DNA of 64,000 bases. It comes from Carettochelys insculpta (taxonomy: Eukaryota; Chordata; Testudines; Carettochelyidae). A model generated the notes under the pieces. It worked only from the letters and a program-made list of their open reading frames with translations. It did not search any database and was not told the origin of the DNA. Both the position numbers and the translations under genes were made by a program. The stretch is taken from positions 204,919,298 through 204,983,297 of the forward strand of contig NC_134138.1 of NCBI RefSeq assembly GCF_033958435.1. The letters run 5' to 3'. Below, one piece after another: positions 23,451 through 34,425 of the stretch; position 1 is the stretch's first letter, and the number at the start of each line of letters is the position of its first letter.

Positions 23451-25504
23451 ATGGAGGCCGAGCTGCGGGACCTGCTGGGGCTCTGGAGCGAGGAGGAGGT
23501 GCTCCAGGTAATGGGGAGCAAGAGGCAGAACGCGGATGCGTTTGCTCGGCTGGCCGAGGGCTTGGCCGCCCGGGGTCACCCTGCCCGCACTCCTGATCAC
23601 ATCAGGAGTAAAGTGAAGGAGCTGCGGCAAGGTTACGCCCGGGCCCGGGATGCGGCCAGCCGATCTGGGGCCGCCCCCGTCACTTGCCCCTTTTACAGGG
23701 AGCTCAGGGACATCCTGGGCCCCTGGCACACCTCCTCCCCTCCGGCCACCCTTGATACTTCGGCCGACGAGCCCCAGCAGACCCTGCAGCCGGAGTCCGC
23801 CCCGGAGGTAAGCCCCGCACCCCGGGGGCCCCCCCCGGAGCCCACCCCCGGGCCATCGCGGCAGGAGGAGGAGGAGGAGGAGGAGGGGGGCTCCTCCTCC
23901 GCAGAATCTGGGCTGCAGATCCTCCTCCTGCCATCCCGGAGCAGCAGCCGGGCCTCTGCCCCCCGGGGATCTCTGGACCGTGGGAGTGGACCAACAGGTA
24001 TGTACCCCCCTCTGGTGTACACCCCTGGGCTTGAGGGGCGGGGGGTAATAGATATGTGTCCAGGGCCCCCCACATGCTCACATGGCCATGGCCCCAAAGA
24101 CAGCAGGGCCATGTCCCCCACAGCAGTGCATCAGCCCCTGCCCCCCTCACCCCGCACGACAGTGCCATGCCCCATCCCCAGGGCAGGGGGGAGCGGAACC
24201 TCGAGGGGCCCCCGGGAGGAGGGGGTGGGACACCCCGCAGCAGCAGCAGCAGCATGTGATGGAGTGGGGGGAGTGCAAAAGGGAGACTCAGGCTAGATAT
24301 GAGCAACAAGAGCCAAATAGCTCCCAGGGGCAAAGGATGATCCTGGGGCTACAGCTGGCAGGTGACACCTCTGCCCTGAACAAAGAGGAGGGAGGAGCCG
24401 AGCTGGCTTTGAATGGGGGGGGGGCGGGGGCCGCAGGTAGAGGCTAGGGGAAGGGAGAGCTGGAAGGCAGCCAGCCTGAGGAGGGGGAAAGCTACACCCC
24501 AGAGGGGCACCCCTTGGGGTCTTCTCCCCAGGACGGGTTGGAAGGACTGTCTCTTCTGACAGCTGGTGCTGTCACTCCTGGGAGAAACTGGGCATCTGTG
24601 GCCTAAGAAACCTCTCCTGTCAGACCCTGCGGAGTGAAGTGAGAGTCGCTCCCACCAGGGGACGGGGTGCAGTGCAGGGGGACCCCTGAACCCCATCCAT
24701 CACAGCAGCATCTCCCAGGGACGGGGATGGGGAACCTGCAGCACAGGGCTGGGGAGACAAAGGCCACGGCTCGGGGCCCACACTAACGCCTGTCTCCATT
24801 CTTCTTCCCCCACTCCTCTCCTGTGTTCCGCAGCTGCACCATCGGAAGGACTGGAAGAGAGCGTCGGTGAGGCATCAGTGGTCCCGGAGAGCCCTCCGGG
24901 GCCATCGCTCCAGGCAAGCCCCTCGGCCGAGGACCGACCGGCCCCACGGCGGGCTAGACGGCGGACCCCGCGCCACCACCAGCTGACAGCGACGGACCCC
25001 CAGCTGCTGGCCATACACCGACGGCAGCTGGAGGTCGCGGAGCAGCACCTGCGGGTGGAGCAACGCCACCTGCACCTGCAGGAGCGGGCGCTGGTCTGGC
25101 GCCAAGAGGCATGGGGGGCCTACATGGAGACTTTCAACCGCCTGGTGGACTACCTGGCCCCCCATGCCGTGCCAGCCGCCGCAGCGCCCGCCCTGCCTGC
25201 TCCACCCGCCGCACCACCACCTGCTCCGCATGTCGCCGTCCTGTCCGCCGTTGCCCCGCCACCCACCACCGAGGGCCGGAGCGCCGAGGGACCCCTGGAG
25301 CTAGCTGAGACTCGCCGGGCATATCTTCCGGTCCACCCCGCCCCCAGCCACCCCGGACAGGGCTGCAGCCGTGGCGGGGCTCCTGGCCGCCCACGCCCAG
25401 TGCCGGACTTTAGGGGCGAGGGGCCCAGGACGTGGCCCCCCCCCTTGTATATAGTTGTGACATTAATTTGTGCCCCCCCATTTGCCCCGTCCCCCCCCAT
25501 GTAA
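23451..25504 (+). CDS. Harbinger Myb/trihelix-like accessory protein, two exons
   Basis: Second protein of the Harbinger element, expected from studied Harbingers to bind transposon ends and help the transposase reach the nucleus. Exon 1 is 23451-23997, the intron begins GTATGT at 23998 and ends TTCCGCAG at 24833, exon 2 is 24834-25504. The join is in frame (split codon G|CT) and gives 405 aa. Residues 1-90 form a trihelix/Myb-like domain (LRDLLGLW, TPDHIRSKVKELRQGY, FYRELRDILG). An acidic run lies at 139-145, a basic patch at 221-229 (RRARRRTPR), and a charged helix at 244-281 likely dimerises (RRQLEVAEQHLRVEQRHL). No in-frame ATG lies upstream before a stop at 23346; the open frame extends back to 23349, and its peptide just before the ATG (GKRQRGPSW) looks like true domain sequence. 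The original start may therefore be ATG 23348, now out of frame. Confidence 0.85.
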
Positions 25505-25806
25505 ATAGTTCTCCCCTTTATCATCCCTGGTTTTCTTTTTATTACTGAACAAACTTTTTTATTACTATTGTTTTATTTGTACACATTACTTTTGTTCCAC
25601 ACATGTTGTATATAGTTTGTTCTTGTTTTATTTATAGTTAAAAAAAAAAGTTCTCAAAGAAAAAGCAGTTTAAGTTCAGCCACAAGTGCGTGCTGTCATT
25701 TGTCCAGGAAAAGTGGGAGGGGGGTGCGGTTGGGTGCTCCATGGTGTGGGCGTTGGGGCAGGAGTGTGGTGGAGGAAGGGGTGGGCAGTGGGGGGCCTGG
25801 CAGAGT
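25505..25806. other. Convergent 3' UTR interval of the Harbinger genes
   Basis: AT-rich spacer between the two stop codons. Read on the minus strand it holds several AATAAA signals (25543-25538, 25577-25572, 25632-25627), suitable for polyadenylating the transposase mRNA. I see no AATAAA on the plus strand here, so the Myb-like gene's poly(A) site is unclear. Confidence 0.5.
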
Positions 25807-27208
25807 TCACCCCACGGCCTCATCATCGAAGTGGGCCCACAGGGCCTCCCGAACCCGGGTCCCTTCGGGGTCCACCTGCCGACTGGGGGCAGCGGGTGGC
25901 TGCACGTCGGCCCTGCCGGCCTCCACAGCCCAGCCCTGGAAAAAGGCCTCCCCCTTGCTCTCCACCAAATTGTGCAGGGCGCAGCAGGCACCCACAATCA
26001 GGGGGATGTTGTTGGGGCCCGCATCCAGGTGGGTCAGGAGACATCTCCAGCGTCCTTTCAGGCGGCCAAATGAGCGCTCCACCACCTGGCGCGCGTGGTT
26101 CAGGCGCTGGTTGAAGCGCTCCTGGCTAGCGGAGAGATGGCTCGTGTACAGGTGCATGAGCCAGGGCCGGAGGGGGTATGCCGCATCTGCGATGACGCAG
26201 AGGGGCATGATGGTGTCCCCCACAGGGATCTCCCGCTGGGGGATGTAGGTCCCCGCCTCCAGCCGGCGGCACAGGCCCGAGTTCCGGAAAACCCGGGCGT
26301 CGTGGGTGCTGCCAGGCCAGCCCACATAAATGTCCTGGAAACGGCCCCGGCTGTCCACCAAGGCCTGGAGGACCACAGAATGGTAGCCCTTGCGATTGAT
26401 GTAGCGTCCTCCACTGTGATGCGGGACGCGGATGGGGATGTGAGTCCCATCCAGAGCCCCGAAGCAATTGGGGAAGCCCAGGGTGGCAAAGGCCACGATG
26501 GTGGCATCTGGGTCCCCCAGCCTCACGAGCCTGTGTAGGAGCATGGCGTTGATGGCACGCACAACCTGCAGGGAAAGCACATGGGACAGCACCAATGAGG
26601 GGTGAGCAGGGTGTGCGTGGCCCTGCCCTGCCCTCCCCTCCCCTCCCCTGCCCCGCCCTCCTCTGCCCGGGCCCCCCTCCCCTGCGCTGCCCTCCCCCCG
26701 TGGGTTCTCTTACCTCCATGAGGACAGCCCTGACGGTGGCCTTGCCGACACCAAACTGCTGCCCCACAGATCGGTAGCTGTCGGGAGTGGCCAGCTTCCA
26801 GACAGCGATGCCGACCCGTTTCTCCACAGGGAGGGCACGCCGCATGGCAGTGTCCTGGTGCCTGAGTGCGGGGGTGAGCCACTGGCACAGCTCCATAAAT
26901 GTCTGCCGGCTCATCCTGAAGTTCCTGAGCCAGCGGTCGTCGTCCCACTCCTCAAGCACCAGCCGCTCCCACCAGTCGGTGCTGGTGGGGTAGCTCCACA
27001 GCCGCCGGCGTGTGAGGCGGGGGGGAGGGGGGCGGGGTGCTGCAGGGTTGGGGGTTGAGCCCTGCTGCCCTGGGGGCAGCTGCTCCTCCGGTGTAGCAAG
27101 GAGGTGCTCAGCTGCCTCCCGCATGGCATGGATCAGGGCAAGCCCTGCTCCTGCCGGGAGGGCTGGGTGGACCTCTGGCTGCTGCTGCTGCTGCTGCTGG
27201 GGGTCCAT
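25807..27208 (-). CDS. PIF/Harbinger DDE transposase, two exons, intact
   Basis: Transposase of the HARBI1-related family, which cuts and pastes the element at 3-bp targets. Exon 1 is 27208-26714 (165 aa), the intron starts GTAAGA at 26713 and ends TTTCCCTGCAG at 26566, exon 2 is 26565-25807. The junction is in phase 0 and the product is 417 aa. N-terminus: MDP followed by a CAG-encoded Gln run, then a helical region (residues about 70-160: LVLEEWDDDRWLRNFRMS; VGQQFGVGKATVRAVLMEV, an HTH-like segment). Catalytic triad D204 (FGALDGTHI), D292 (VIADAAYPL), E328 (VVERSFGRLKGRW); the family motif STHDARVF is at about 251-258. Length and order match known Harbinger transposases. No internal stops. 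ATG 27208 is the first in-frame Met and fits family starts. The only oddity is the variable Gln tract, a (CTG)n microsatellite on the plus strand. Confidence 0.93.
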
Positions 27209-27804
27209 GCCTGCATCGCCTGGGGTCTGTGTGCCTATGGCTCCTCAGACCGCGTGCTGTGCAGGCTGAGTGTGTCTGGGAGGGGCCCTTTAAGGGAGCG
27301 GCTAGCTGTTGCCCCGGAAGCGCTAGTCCGCCCTGTGACCCTGTCTGCAGCTGTGCCTGGCATCCCTATTTCGATGTGTGCTACTTTGGCATGTAGACGT
27401 TCCCTCGCAGGGCCTATTTCGATGTTGTGCTGCGCAACGTCGAAGTTGAACATCGACGTTGCCGGCCCTGGAGGACGTGTAGACGTTATTCATCGAAATA
27501 GACTATTTCGATGTAGGCTTCACGTGTAGACGTAGCCCTTGTCTGGTTTATGCTATAAAAGGACAAGGTTACTTTGTAATGTAGGGATAAAACTAACAAA
27601 CAATTAAATCAGGCATGTCAAACTCAAAGCCTACTGAAGACTGCACAAATGCAAACTGATAGCTTTCAGGGCAACCAAAGAAAATGCACTTCTATCGGAA
27701 CATCGTAATTATTTATTACTATAGATTATGTTTTAGGTGTATTTTATAATATTTTCTCAGGTCTTGTTTGAATATAATACAATAATTTTAACTGAGACTG
27801 TAAT

Positions 27805-27938
27805 ACTTATAGAATCATATGACTGGATGAGACCTCAGGAGGTAATCGAATCCAGGCCCCTGCTTCAAGCAAGATCAACCCCAACTAAGTCATCCCAGCC
27901 AGAACTTTGTCAACTGGGACCTAAAAACCTCAAGGGTT
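27805..27938 (-). mobile_element. CR1 3' end fragment inside hAT, minus strand
   Basis: The plus strand reads ATAGAATCATATGACTGG, GAGACCTCAGGAGGTAATC, CTTCAAGCAAGATCAACCCC and AACTAAGTCATCCCAGCCAG, the reverse complement of the CR1 3' UTR as at 38714-38860. Truncated to about 130 bp. It lies within the hAT copy, so it inserted after that element or its source formed. Confidence 0.7.
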
Positions 27939-28508
27939 AATATGAATTTTATTGTTTTATAATTTTATTAATAGTTCATCAAATTTTATGTGTAAAATTT
28001 TTATTTGCTCATATACAATAAATAAATTTTAAAAAGCAATTTAAAGAACTTGAATTTTTGTATGATACATAACCTGTTTTGTTAAAACAGAAACAAGCAT
28101 CAACAGTGGTTAATCAAATAGAATAGGCTTCTTTGAAAATCTGAGATACTTTGTAATCTTGAGATTTTGCATCAACAATTATTTGTGCAATTGCAAAAAT
28201 GGCCATATATTTATTGATATAAAGCTAATATATATTTTGTGATTTTATTTGGGAATAAATAAATAAAAACAAACAAAATATTAAATCACATTCTTTTTTT
28301 TTCTATTCAGCACTAAGAAGCAAATATAACAGCAGAATAGGAATAAAATATAATAGCATTAAATTTTCAAGTTAAAACCTGCAGCATTTCAGTCCCAAGC
28401 CTTCTTTCCAGAGAGCTGACACCGCTTTTGAGATACCAGTTTTTCAGTATTTGGTTTGCTACTTTGAGCTGATACTACTCTAATTACCACTGATAAATGT
28501 TCATCACT

Positions 28509-30080
28509 TCAGCTTGACCTTTCAGGTGCTTTGTTGGTTTTTATAAGCAAAAACAGCTGTTCCCGTAGGTATGTGCTACCAAACATTGACAATACTTTTG
28601 ATGAAAATTTAAGTATTTCAACAAATTGCCTGGGTACATATCTGTAAAAATCAAGAATGCCAACTTCATTATATTTGTTTTTTAAGAAAGAGTCACAATG
28701 AATTTCATTAAGTTCCATTTGTGTATTTCCTTCAGCATTTTGAAAATCATATTTAAACGGTGTTGTAAACAAGAACTTATATTCACGTGATTTGAAATCC
28801 TGGAATCTGTCCTTGAATTCATGTTGCAACAGTACAATATTTGATACTTAATTTGTAAAATGCGATCAGGGCTGTCTGGTTTTATGGTCTTGGCATGTAG
28901 TGAAATGAATTAAATTGTCATTTTTTAACTATTTCCCAAAGACAAAGTTTGGTCATAAAATCTTTTATACTGTTATGCATAGCAGTTACTATATGGCAAT
29001 TCCTTTGAAGTTTTAAATTCAGGTCACTCAGATGTCTGGTAATGTAAACTAAAAATGATAAATCTTGTACCCAGTTACTGTTATTGATTAAGTCTGTGTC
29101 CTGTCCTTTCATTTCAAGGAAAATAATGATTTCTTCTCATTGTTTCCAAAACTCACTTAATAATGATGAAGACTGACGTTGGTTCAACCTTGTACATGGA
29201 TAAAGTTTGTAATTTTTTTCACAAATTTGACCACGTGGTCTGTGTTTATAACTATAGAGCACAGCATGTCCTGGTGGATTATGCAGTGGGTTTGATTAAA
29301 TGTTATGTTTCTTGATGCTAGGAGGTCTTTTAATCTAGCCACAAAATTGCTTCTTTTCCGTGTCATCGAAGGAACACCATTGGTTGTTATGGAAACCAAC
29401 TTTGACAAATTTAAATGATATTTCTCCAAAAGTACAGTCATGCAGTTGAAAATGTCTTCACCAGTTGTGGTTTCATATATAGGTACGAGTTCAAGAAGCT
29501 CTTCAGTTATATTGAAATCACCGTCACAAGCACTAAGGAAGATATCCAGCTGTGCAGCACAGCCGAAATATGTACTTTCGTCAAGAGCAATTGAAAATGC
29601 TTCAAAAGTTGATGATTTCTTTTTCAATTGCTCACTTAAATCACTTGCCATTTCATTTATCCTCTCTGCAACTGTGTTCTGTGACAGAGATATCTTTGAC
29701 TGTTTTCATATTTCCAGGACCTAAAATTTCAGTAGTTTTCACCATGCACTTTTATAAATTCGCCTTCAGTGAACAGTTTTGAATTTCATGCTATTAACTC
29801 TGACAAAACATAACTAACTTTAACTGCAGCTTCACTGTCTTTGATAATTTTTCAGACTTTGCTGTCTATTCAATGCTGTCTTTCATTTCAGTAACTTATC
29901 TTGCCGTAATTTCCCTTCTAGTTTATCATACTTTTCTCAGTGGGTTTCATAACGCTGCTTGATGTTATACTCCTTTGGAACACTGATAGTTTGATTGTAT
30001 ATTAAGCAGGTAGTCTTTCCTTTCAGTTGACAACAAAAGTAACACAGTTCCCATTTGTCCTGGGACACACGGTGCTGTTC
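28509..30080 (-). pseudogene. hAT transposase pseudogene
   Basis: Minus-strand relic in pieces and different frames. Around 30070-29940 an N-terminal zinc-finger-like part reads LIYNQTISVPKEYNIKQRYETH, with the second Cys of a CLxC motif lost. At 29651-29184 lies the core (FEAFSIALDEST, TEELLELVPIYETTTGEDIF, SITTNGVPSMTRKRSN). At 29112-28918 follow DLSFLVYITRHLSDLNLKLQ and IKDFMTKLCLWE. At 28829-28509 is the C-terminal dimerisation part (QMELNEIHCDS, GILDFYRYVPRQF, FGSTYLREQLFLLIKTNKA). This matches the hAT-Charlie group related to GTF2IRD2/ZBED5-type domesticated genes. The first catalytic Asp survives (ALDEST) but the second, expected in TTDGxPSM, is Asn. Stops and frameshifts make it dead. 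Confidence 0.8.
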
Positions 30081-31133
30081 TCTTAGCTTCCTTTTTAGAG
30101 TTTTACTTCTTGCCAGTTTTGTGACATTGCAAAGGACAAAAGCACAAAAAGCTATAGAAAAGACTCATATAGCGGTGAGGGAAAGAGACAGAAAACACTG
30201 ATGATGAAAGCCGACCATGGAGAAAAGCCAAATTAGAAAAGCTGAAACATCTCTAAGAAAGAAGGGACAGATGGTTTTGCAGTGAACATGCAAAGCCAGG
30301 TGTCAGGACGCCTGCATTCTGTGGCTAGCGCTGCACTCTCTGTGCTGTCAGTTTCATCAGCTCTCAAAATGAGGATAACCTGCCACACAGGAAAGTCATG
30401 ACTTACCAGTGTGAATGAATGAACGGGCTTTGAGATTTGTGGCTGGCAGGAACAACAGCAAGAGTTAATTTAAAGATGTGGTATCTGAGGGGAATGGAGC
30501 TATACAAACTCAGAGAATGAAGATTAGAGCTGAGAGAAACTGATCACTACCAGCTTCCTGGTGGAACAGCCTGATGTTATGTTGCTAAGGGTGTTCTTAA
30601 GTTGGAACATTTCCATTGTACTGGGTTTGCTTTGTCAATCATTATGACCCGGATTGAATGATGTTTTGGCTGATTTTATGTATTTCTCTCTCACCTTTGT
30701 AGAGGGTCGGTACACAGTGAAACCCCTCCTGTGCTAGAAATTCCCCTTTCCCCCACCTGCTTTCAGTGAGCCAGAGAAGACACATTCAAACATTTTTTTC
30801 CTGCGTAGAAGAGGCAGGGAGAGAGGCCCCTTGGGGCTTGCACTGCCCCTACCCCCATACACTAGCCCCCAGGCTTCTTGAGATTTGCACTGCACCCCCA
30901 CATACTCCCACCCATGAAACTCTGCCTCGCCCTCCTCTTCCCCTTGCTCCACCCACCACAGCTCCATACCTGCAGCTGCCAGAACCAGTTACCCACCTCC
31001 GCCTTGGCCCCACGGGCAGGGCTCAGACGGAGAAGAAAACACACACACAACTGCTTTTCATTGACAACCCCTACCCTCTGTAAGCTCTGCTGTCTGCATG
31101 GGGAAAACCTGTGTGGGGTAGGTAAGTTGCTCT

Positions 31134-31192
31134 CATAGAATCATAGAATCCAAGGGCTGGAAGGGACCTCAGGAGGTCATCCAGTGCACCAC
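31134..31192 (-). mobile_element. CR1 or SINE 3' terminus, minus strand
   Basis: Reads TCATAGAATCATAGAATCC and GGGACCTCAGGAGGTCATCC, the reverse complement of the CR1 terminal 50 bp including the tandem ATTCTATGA repeats at the tip. It lies inside the hAT copy. Confidence 0.65.
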
Positions 31193-31385
31193 TCTGCCAA
31201 AACCCTAGGGAGCCTGTTTCTCCATGCAGGAGTGGCAGGAGGTCCTCGGTCTATCTGGGAATGCCTGGGCAGGCTGCATTTAGATGTTTTATTAACATCT
31301 AGTTGGGGGGGCACAAAAAAAAGCAATTGGGCCACGTGCAGCCCCATAACTTGGTGTTTGACAGGCCTGAATTAAATAGTGCCAT

Positions 31386-31412
31386 GAGTAATAAAAGAAA
31401 GAAAGAAAGAAA
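31386..31412. repeat. (AAAG)n microsatellite
   Basis: Short AAAG-type tandem run immediately right of the hAT element. Confidence 0.7.
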
Positions 31413-31609
31413 CAATATAGCAAGGCATATAAGAATCCTCCAGTATCCTCTCTCTGATAGCGGTCAATTTCCAGTACTAGATGTTTAAAACAAGAATTCT
31501 TCAGAAGGCACATGTATGCCTCACATAAGTCTTATCCTAGTCTCTAATAGTGGTTGAGGTTATTGTTAGCTCTGAGACAAAGTGAATCACCTGTGAAACA
31601 GATGAAGGG

Positions 31610-31960
31610 AATTTGGAACAGATACAGAGAAGGGCTGCTAGGTTGATTAAGAGAATGCAGAACCCATCTTGCAAAAGGGGTCTAAAAGACCTTGTCTTGG
31701 TTTGCCTAGCAAATTGAATACCGAGAAGGGATATGATTGGTCTATAAATATATCTTGAAAGTAAAGGTCAGGGAAGGAGAAGAGTATTTGCTGTAAAAGA
31801 CAGTGTTGGCCAAAGAACAAATGGATATAAACTACCTACGAGTAACAGGCTGGAACTTAGAAGAATATTTCTAACTCAGAGGAGTAAGGCTTTGGAACAG
31901 CCTACCAATCGGAGTAACGGGGGCAAACAACTTAACTAGTCTTAAGATAGAGCTATGTCG
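31610..31960 (+). mobile_element. Old CR1 LINE fragment, plus strand
   Basis: Reads as an old CR1 ORF2 end and 3' UTR: CAGATACAGAGAAGGGCTGC, GGGGTCTAAAAGACCTTG, ACCGAGAAGGGATATGATTGG, AGTAACAGGCTGGAACTTAG, GGAGTAAGGCTTTGGAACAGCC. More diverged than the copy at 3400-3950, hence older. Confidence 0.65.
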
Positions 31961-33079
31961 TATATTTAATATCCCTTCCCAAATTTTTGCTCTCATGAAT
32001 TATAACTGGACATTCCCCATCTCCACATAAATGTGCAATCCCACTTCCACTTCTTGTGGCAGTGAGTTCCATGGTTTAATAAAACACTGTATGAAGGAAT
32101 TGGTTGGTGGGAAAAAGTGCACTTCTTGTGTTAAGATTCAACTCCTTTACCTGAGCCTTAAGATTAGTATCACAGCCTCCAGGCAGATTAATGAGCTCAG
32201 ATGCATTGTGATAGGATTAGCTGATTACTCAGTCCACCTGACTAGCTGAAAGGGGACAGCACATCCTGCTTTTAAGAACAGCAGCATAAGCAGCCTGCTC
32301 AACGCTTATGCTGGCACTTGTGATAATTCCTGGCCCTGCCATGTTTCTATCCTCCTCTAGTCCACTCCAGTCTGAGACTCATTCTGGTTCCAACTCTCAT
32401 CTTGATTCTTGGCTCTTGCGTCCTCCTCTAATCTCTGGGTTTGGGTCCTGACTTTGGCTGTGACCTTTGACTTTGGTGCCTGATTTCTGCTTCAACCACT
32501 TGGCATGATTCTATTGGACTTGACCACACATGCCTTGGTCATGATACATCCATTTTGGAATAGGCCCAGGCTGTGGTTTTCTCCTTCGTCCTGAACCCTC
32601 TGATAATGATATGCTGCATTTTTTCTCTATTTAGACAAAGAATTTTTAAAAATATAGAAATCCTTACATAATGAGATCAGGTAGTTGGCTTCTCATACAG
32701 CAAAAGAGAATGGTATCCCAAAGCCAAGATGTTATCTTAGCTCTATGGCCTAATTCTGCTTATTCCAATGATAGAGCTATAAAGGAAATATTAATTAGAA
32801 AGCTGGTAGTCTAATAGGCTTATAGCACAAACCTGAGGCTACAGTATCTTCACTGAATGGTTCTATCCATGCACTTCATTGATGTTTTCCGGAAATTTTG
32901 TTTTGATTTTGACTTTCAAATTTTGACCACTATACCTTTTGCAATCCATCTTAACTGAATTGAGATAAGAGAACCTGCGAAGCTGAAAGGGTACATAAGA
33001 ATTTGTAGTTTATCTTTCAATCTACATGCATTTTTAGCATGGTTCATTTTGAGATGGAGGATCAGTGTTTGTGTTGTAG
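31961..33079. other. Unassigned; possible LINE remnant at 32000-32110
   Basis: GGCAGTGAGTTCCATGGTTTAAT and CACTGTATGAAGGAATTGG (about 32058-32103) resemble old amniote LINE 3' sequence on the minus strand, but too weakly to classify. The remainder is unrecognised. Confidence 0.35.
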
Positions 33080-33343
33080 CCTACGTCTACACTTATCAGG
33101 AATGCTGATGGCTGCTATGCAATTTTAGGTATGCCAAGTGCGTATCTAAAATCGATTTTGCAGCCTTCAACTTTGGACCCTATTCTCACTGCAGAAGGTC
33201 CATGGGAATGCTCCTCCCGCCGACATGACTTAATCCTTGTGGCTCACAAGGAGTTCTGGGGTTGACAGTGACTCCGAAATGGCACCCCAGAAGATTGGCC
33301 CTAAATGTTTGATCTTCCATGGCCAGTGTAGACCTGGCTGTAG
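33080..33343. mobile_element. MITE with GTCTACAC ends, decayed
   Basis: Left end TAGCCTACGTCTACACTTATC, right end GCCAGTGTAGACCTGGCTG, inverted and imperfect. The size and the CTACGTCTACAC start match Harbinger or hAT MITEs of this genome. Boundaries and target duplication uncertain. Confidence 0.5.
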
Positions 33344-33394
33344 TCAAGTGAAAGACATTGACCTGTGGCTTGGGTACTCATTTGCTAAACAGAA

Positions 33395-33500
33395 TGGCAG
33401 TGTTTACTTACTGTGCTGTGGTGCATCTGAGTGCATAAGATGCAGAGCAGCAGGATTAACCCCCAGTCATCTGGATTCAAACCTCAGCAGTTTGTTTCGT
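33395..33500 (+). repeat. Possible tRNA-derived SINE head
   Basis: GTGGTGCATCTGAGTGC resembles a degenerate A box and CTGGATTCAAACCTCAG a B box about 50 bp downstream. No CR1-type tail follows. Confidence 0.25.
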
Positions 33501-34425
33501 AAAATCAGAAAAAATGAGAGTGAGAGGGAAGGGCTGAGGAACCCCGTTATCTAACATGTTACAACTCAACATTTAGTGAGCCTGCATTTATCAGCATACA
33601 AAGTTGTTAACTATTATTCACAGATAAGCTCGGCCTTCTGGGTTATGCAAAAAATATGTCTAACAACCATCAGAACCAAAATGTTTCAGCTTTTTTCCCA
33701 CTGCGAACATTGTGCTATGAGGGGTCTGGGTGATATAAATAGATTATGGTGCACGGAAAAAGGAACCATTATGTTCAGGTATTTCATGACAGTGAGAATC
33801 GTGAAACATGCAGTGAGCAGGTTGTGCATCTAGTGTGCCATGCTAAAAATTGTCCATGTGACAATATCACTGAGCATTTTCACTACTGTCAGTCATACAG
33901 TACATCTGTCATGACCAAGGAGATGATTTGGATTCACACCCCAGTCACTTCTTAAATTTCTAACAACAGCAAAATGGCAAGCTGTGAGCAGAATACAAAA
34001 CTATTTCTGTTTTACACTATTGCAAGATATTTCAGGCTTCCTGAAACCTCCCCATAAAGCAACAGCCCTCTTGAGAGATAATAAATCATCCTTCTTGAAT
34101 TAATTCCAGTCTAATCAGATTAGATTTGAGCTAATCTAATTTTATGTTTGCCCACCGAGGAGAGACCGCATTGTGCTATCATCAGAGATGATGTTAACAC
34201 AATGGCTTAGGTTGTTACTTCCTGCTTCAAACACAGATTCTTTGATAGGCTGGCTAGCTCCCACTTCCTGCCTTCAGCTAAAGCATATGACTTTGAATAA
34301 GATGATGTTTGCTCTTCTTGTGGTGTAAAGGATCTACTTTAGATTCAAAAACAGCAGATATGGTTACTAGAGCTGGTGCGTTCCTCTGCTACAAGGAACC
34401 TTTGTTGCATGCTTCCTTTGTTCCA
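33501..34425. other. Unassigned non-coding stretch
   Basis: Nothing recognised except a short inverted repeat near 34113-34141 (AATCAGATTAGA...TCTAATTTT). Confidence 0.45.

Larger units (their letters stand above)
23168..27537. mobile_element. Autonomous PIF/Harbinger transposon, apparently intact
   Basis: A 4.37-kb element with ends GCCGTGTCTACACGTGCACG and, inverted, GGCTACGTCTACACGTG. Subterminal TTCGAA palindromes are present at both ends. The left flank is TTA (23165-23167); the right flank reads CTT/TTG, so the 3-bp duplication is imperfect or mutated. It encodes two convergent spliced genes, a Myb/trihelix-like protein on the plus strand (23451-25504) and a DDE transposase on the minus strand (27208-25807), separated by about 300 bp. 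High G+C and retained CpGs contrast sharply with the AT-rich flanks and indicate recent insertion. Confidence 0.92.
27610..31369 (-). mobile_element. hAT transposon copy with perfect TSD, decayed
   Basis: Ends CAGGCATGTCAAACTCAAAG and, inverted, CAGGCCTGTCAAACACCAAG. The 8-bp duplication AATTAAAT is identical at 27602-27609 and 31370-31377. The transposase remnant is on the minus strand (28509-30080). CR1-type segments (27805-27938; 31134-31192) lie inside. The element inserted only about 70 bp from the Harbinger's right end. The intact target duplication with a broken gene suggests moderate age. Confidence 0.88.

Noticed and set aside
23704..24333. 209-aa and 142-aa minus-strand open frames across the Myb-like exon and its intron
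   Set aside because: Low-complexity Pro/Gly/Ala peptides antisense to a real exon; a result of high G+C.
25700..26538. Plus-strand open frames of 182, 147 and 142 aa
   Set aside because: They mirror the transposase exon on the opposite strand and contain no domain.
26126..26713. Reading through the transposase exon 1 frame without splicing (360 aa)
   Set aside because: Beyond 26714 the peptide becomes Gly/Arg-rich nonsense, while a canonical GTAAGA donor and TGCAG acceptor restore the conserved DDE domain in phase.
23168..27537. CpG island of a host promoter
   Set aside because: The G+C-rich block coincides exactly with the Harbinger element and its two genes.
33395..33500. A functional tRNA gene
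   Set aside because: Weak A- and B-box-like words but no acceptor stem or anticodon arm could be paired.
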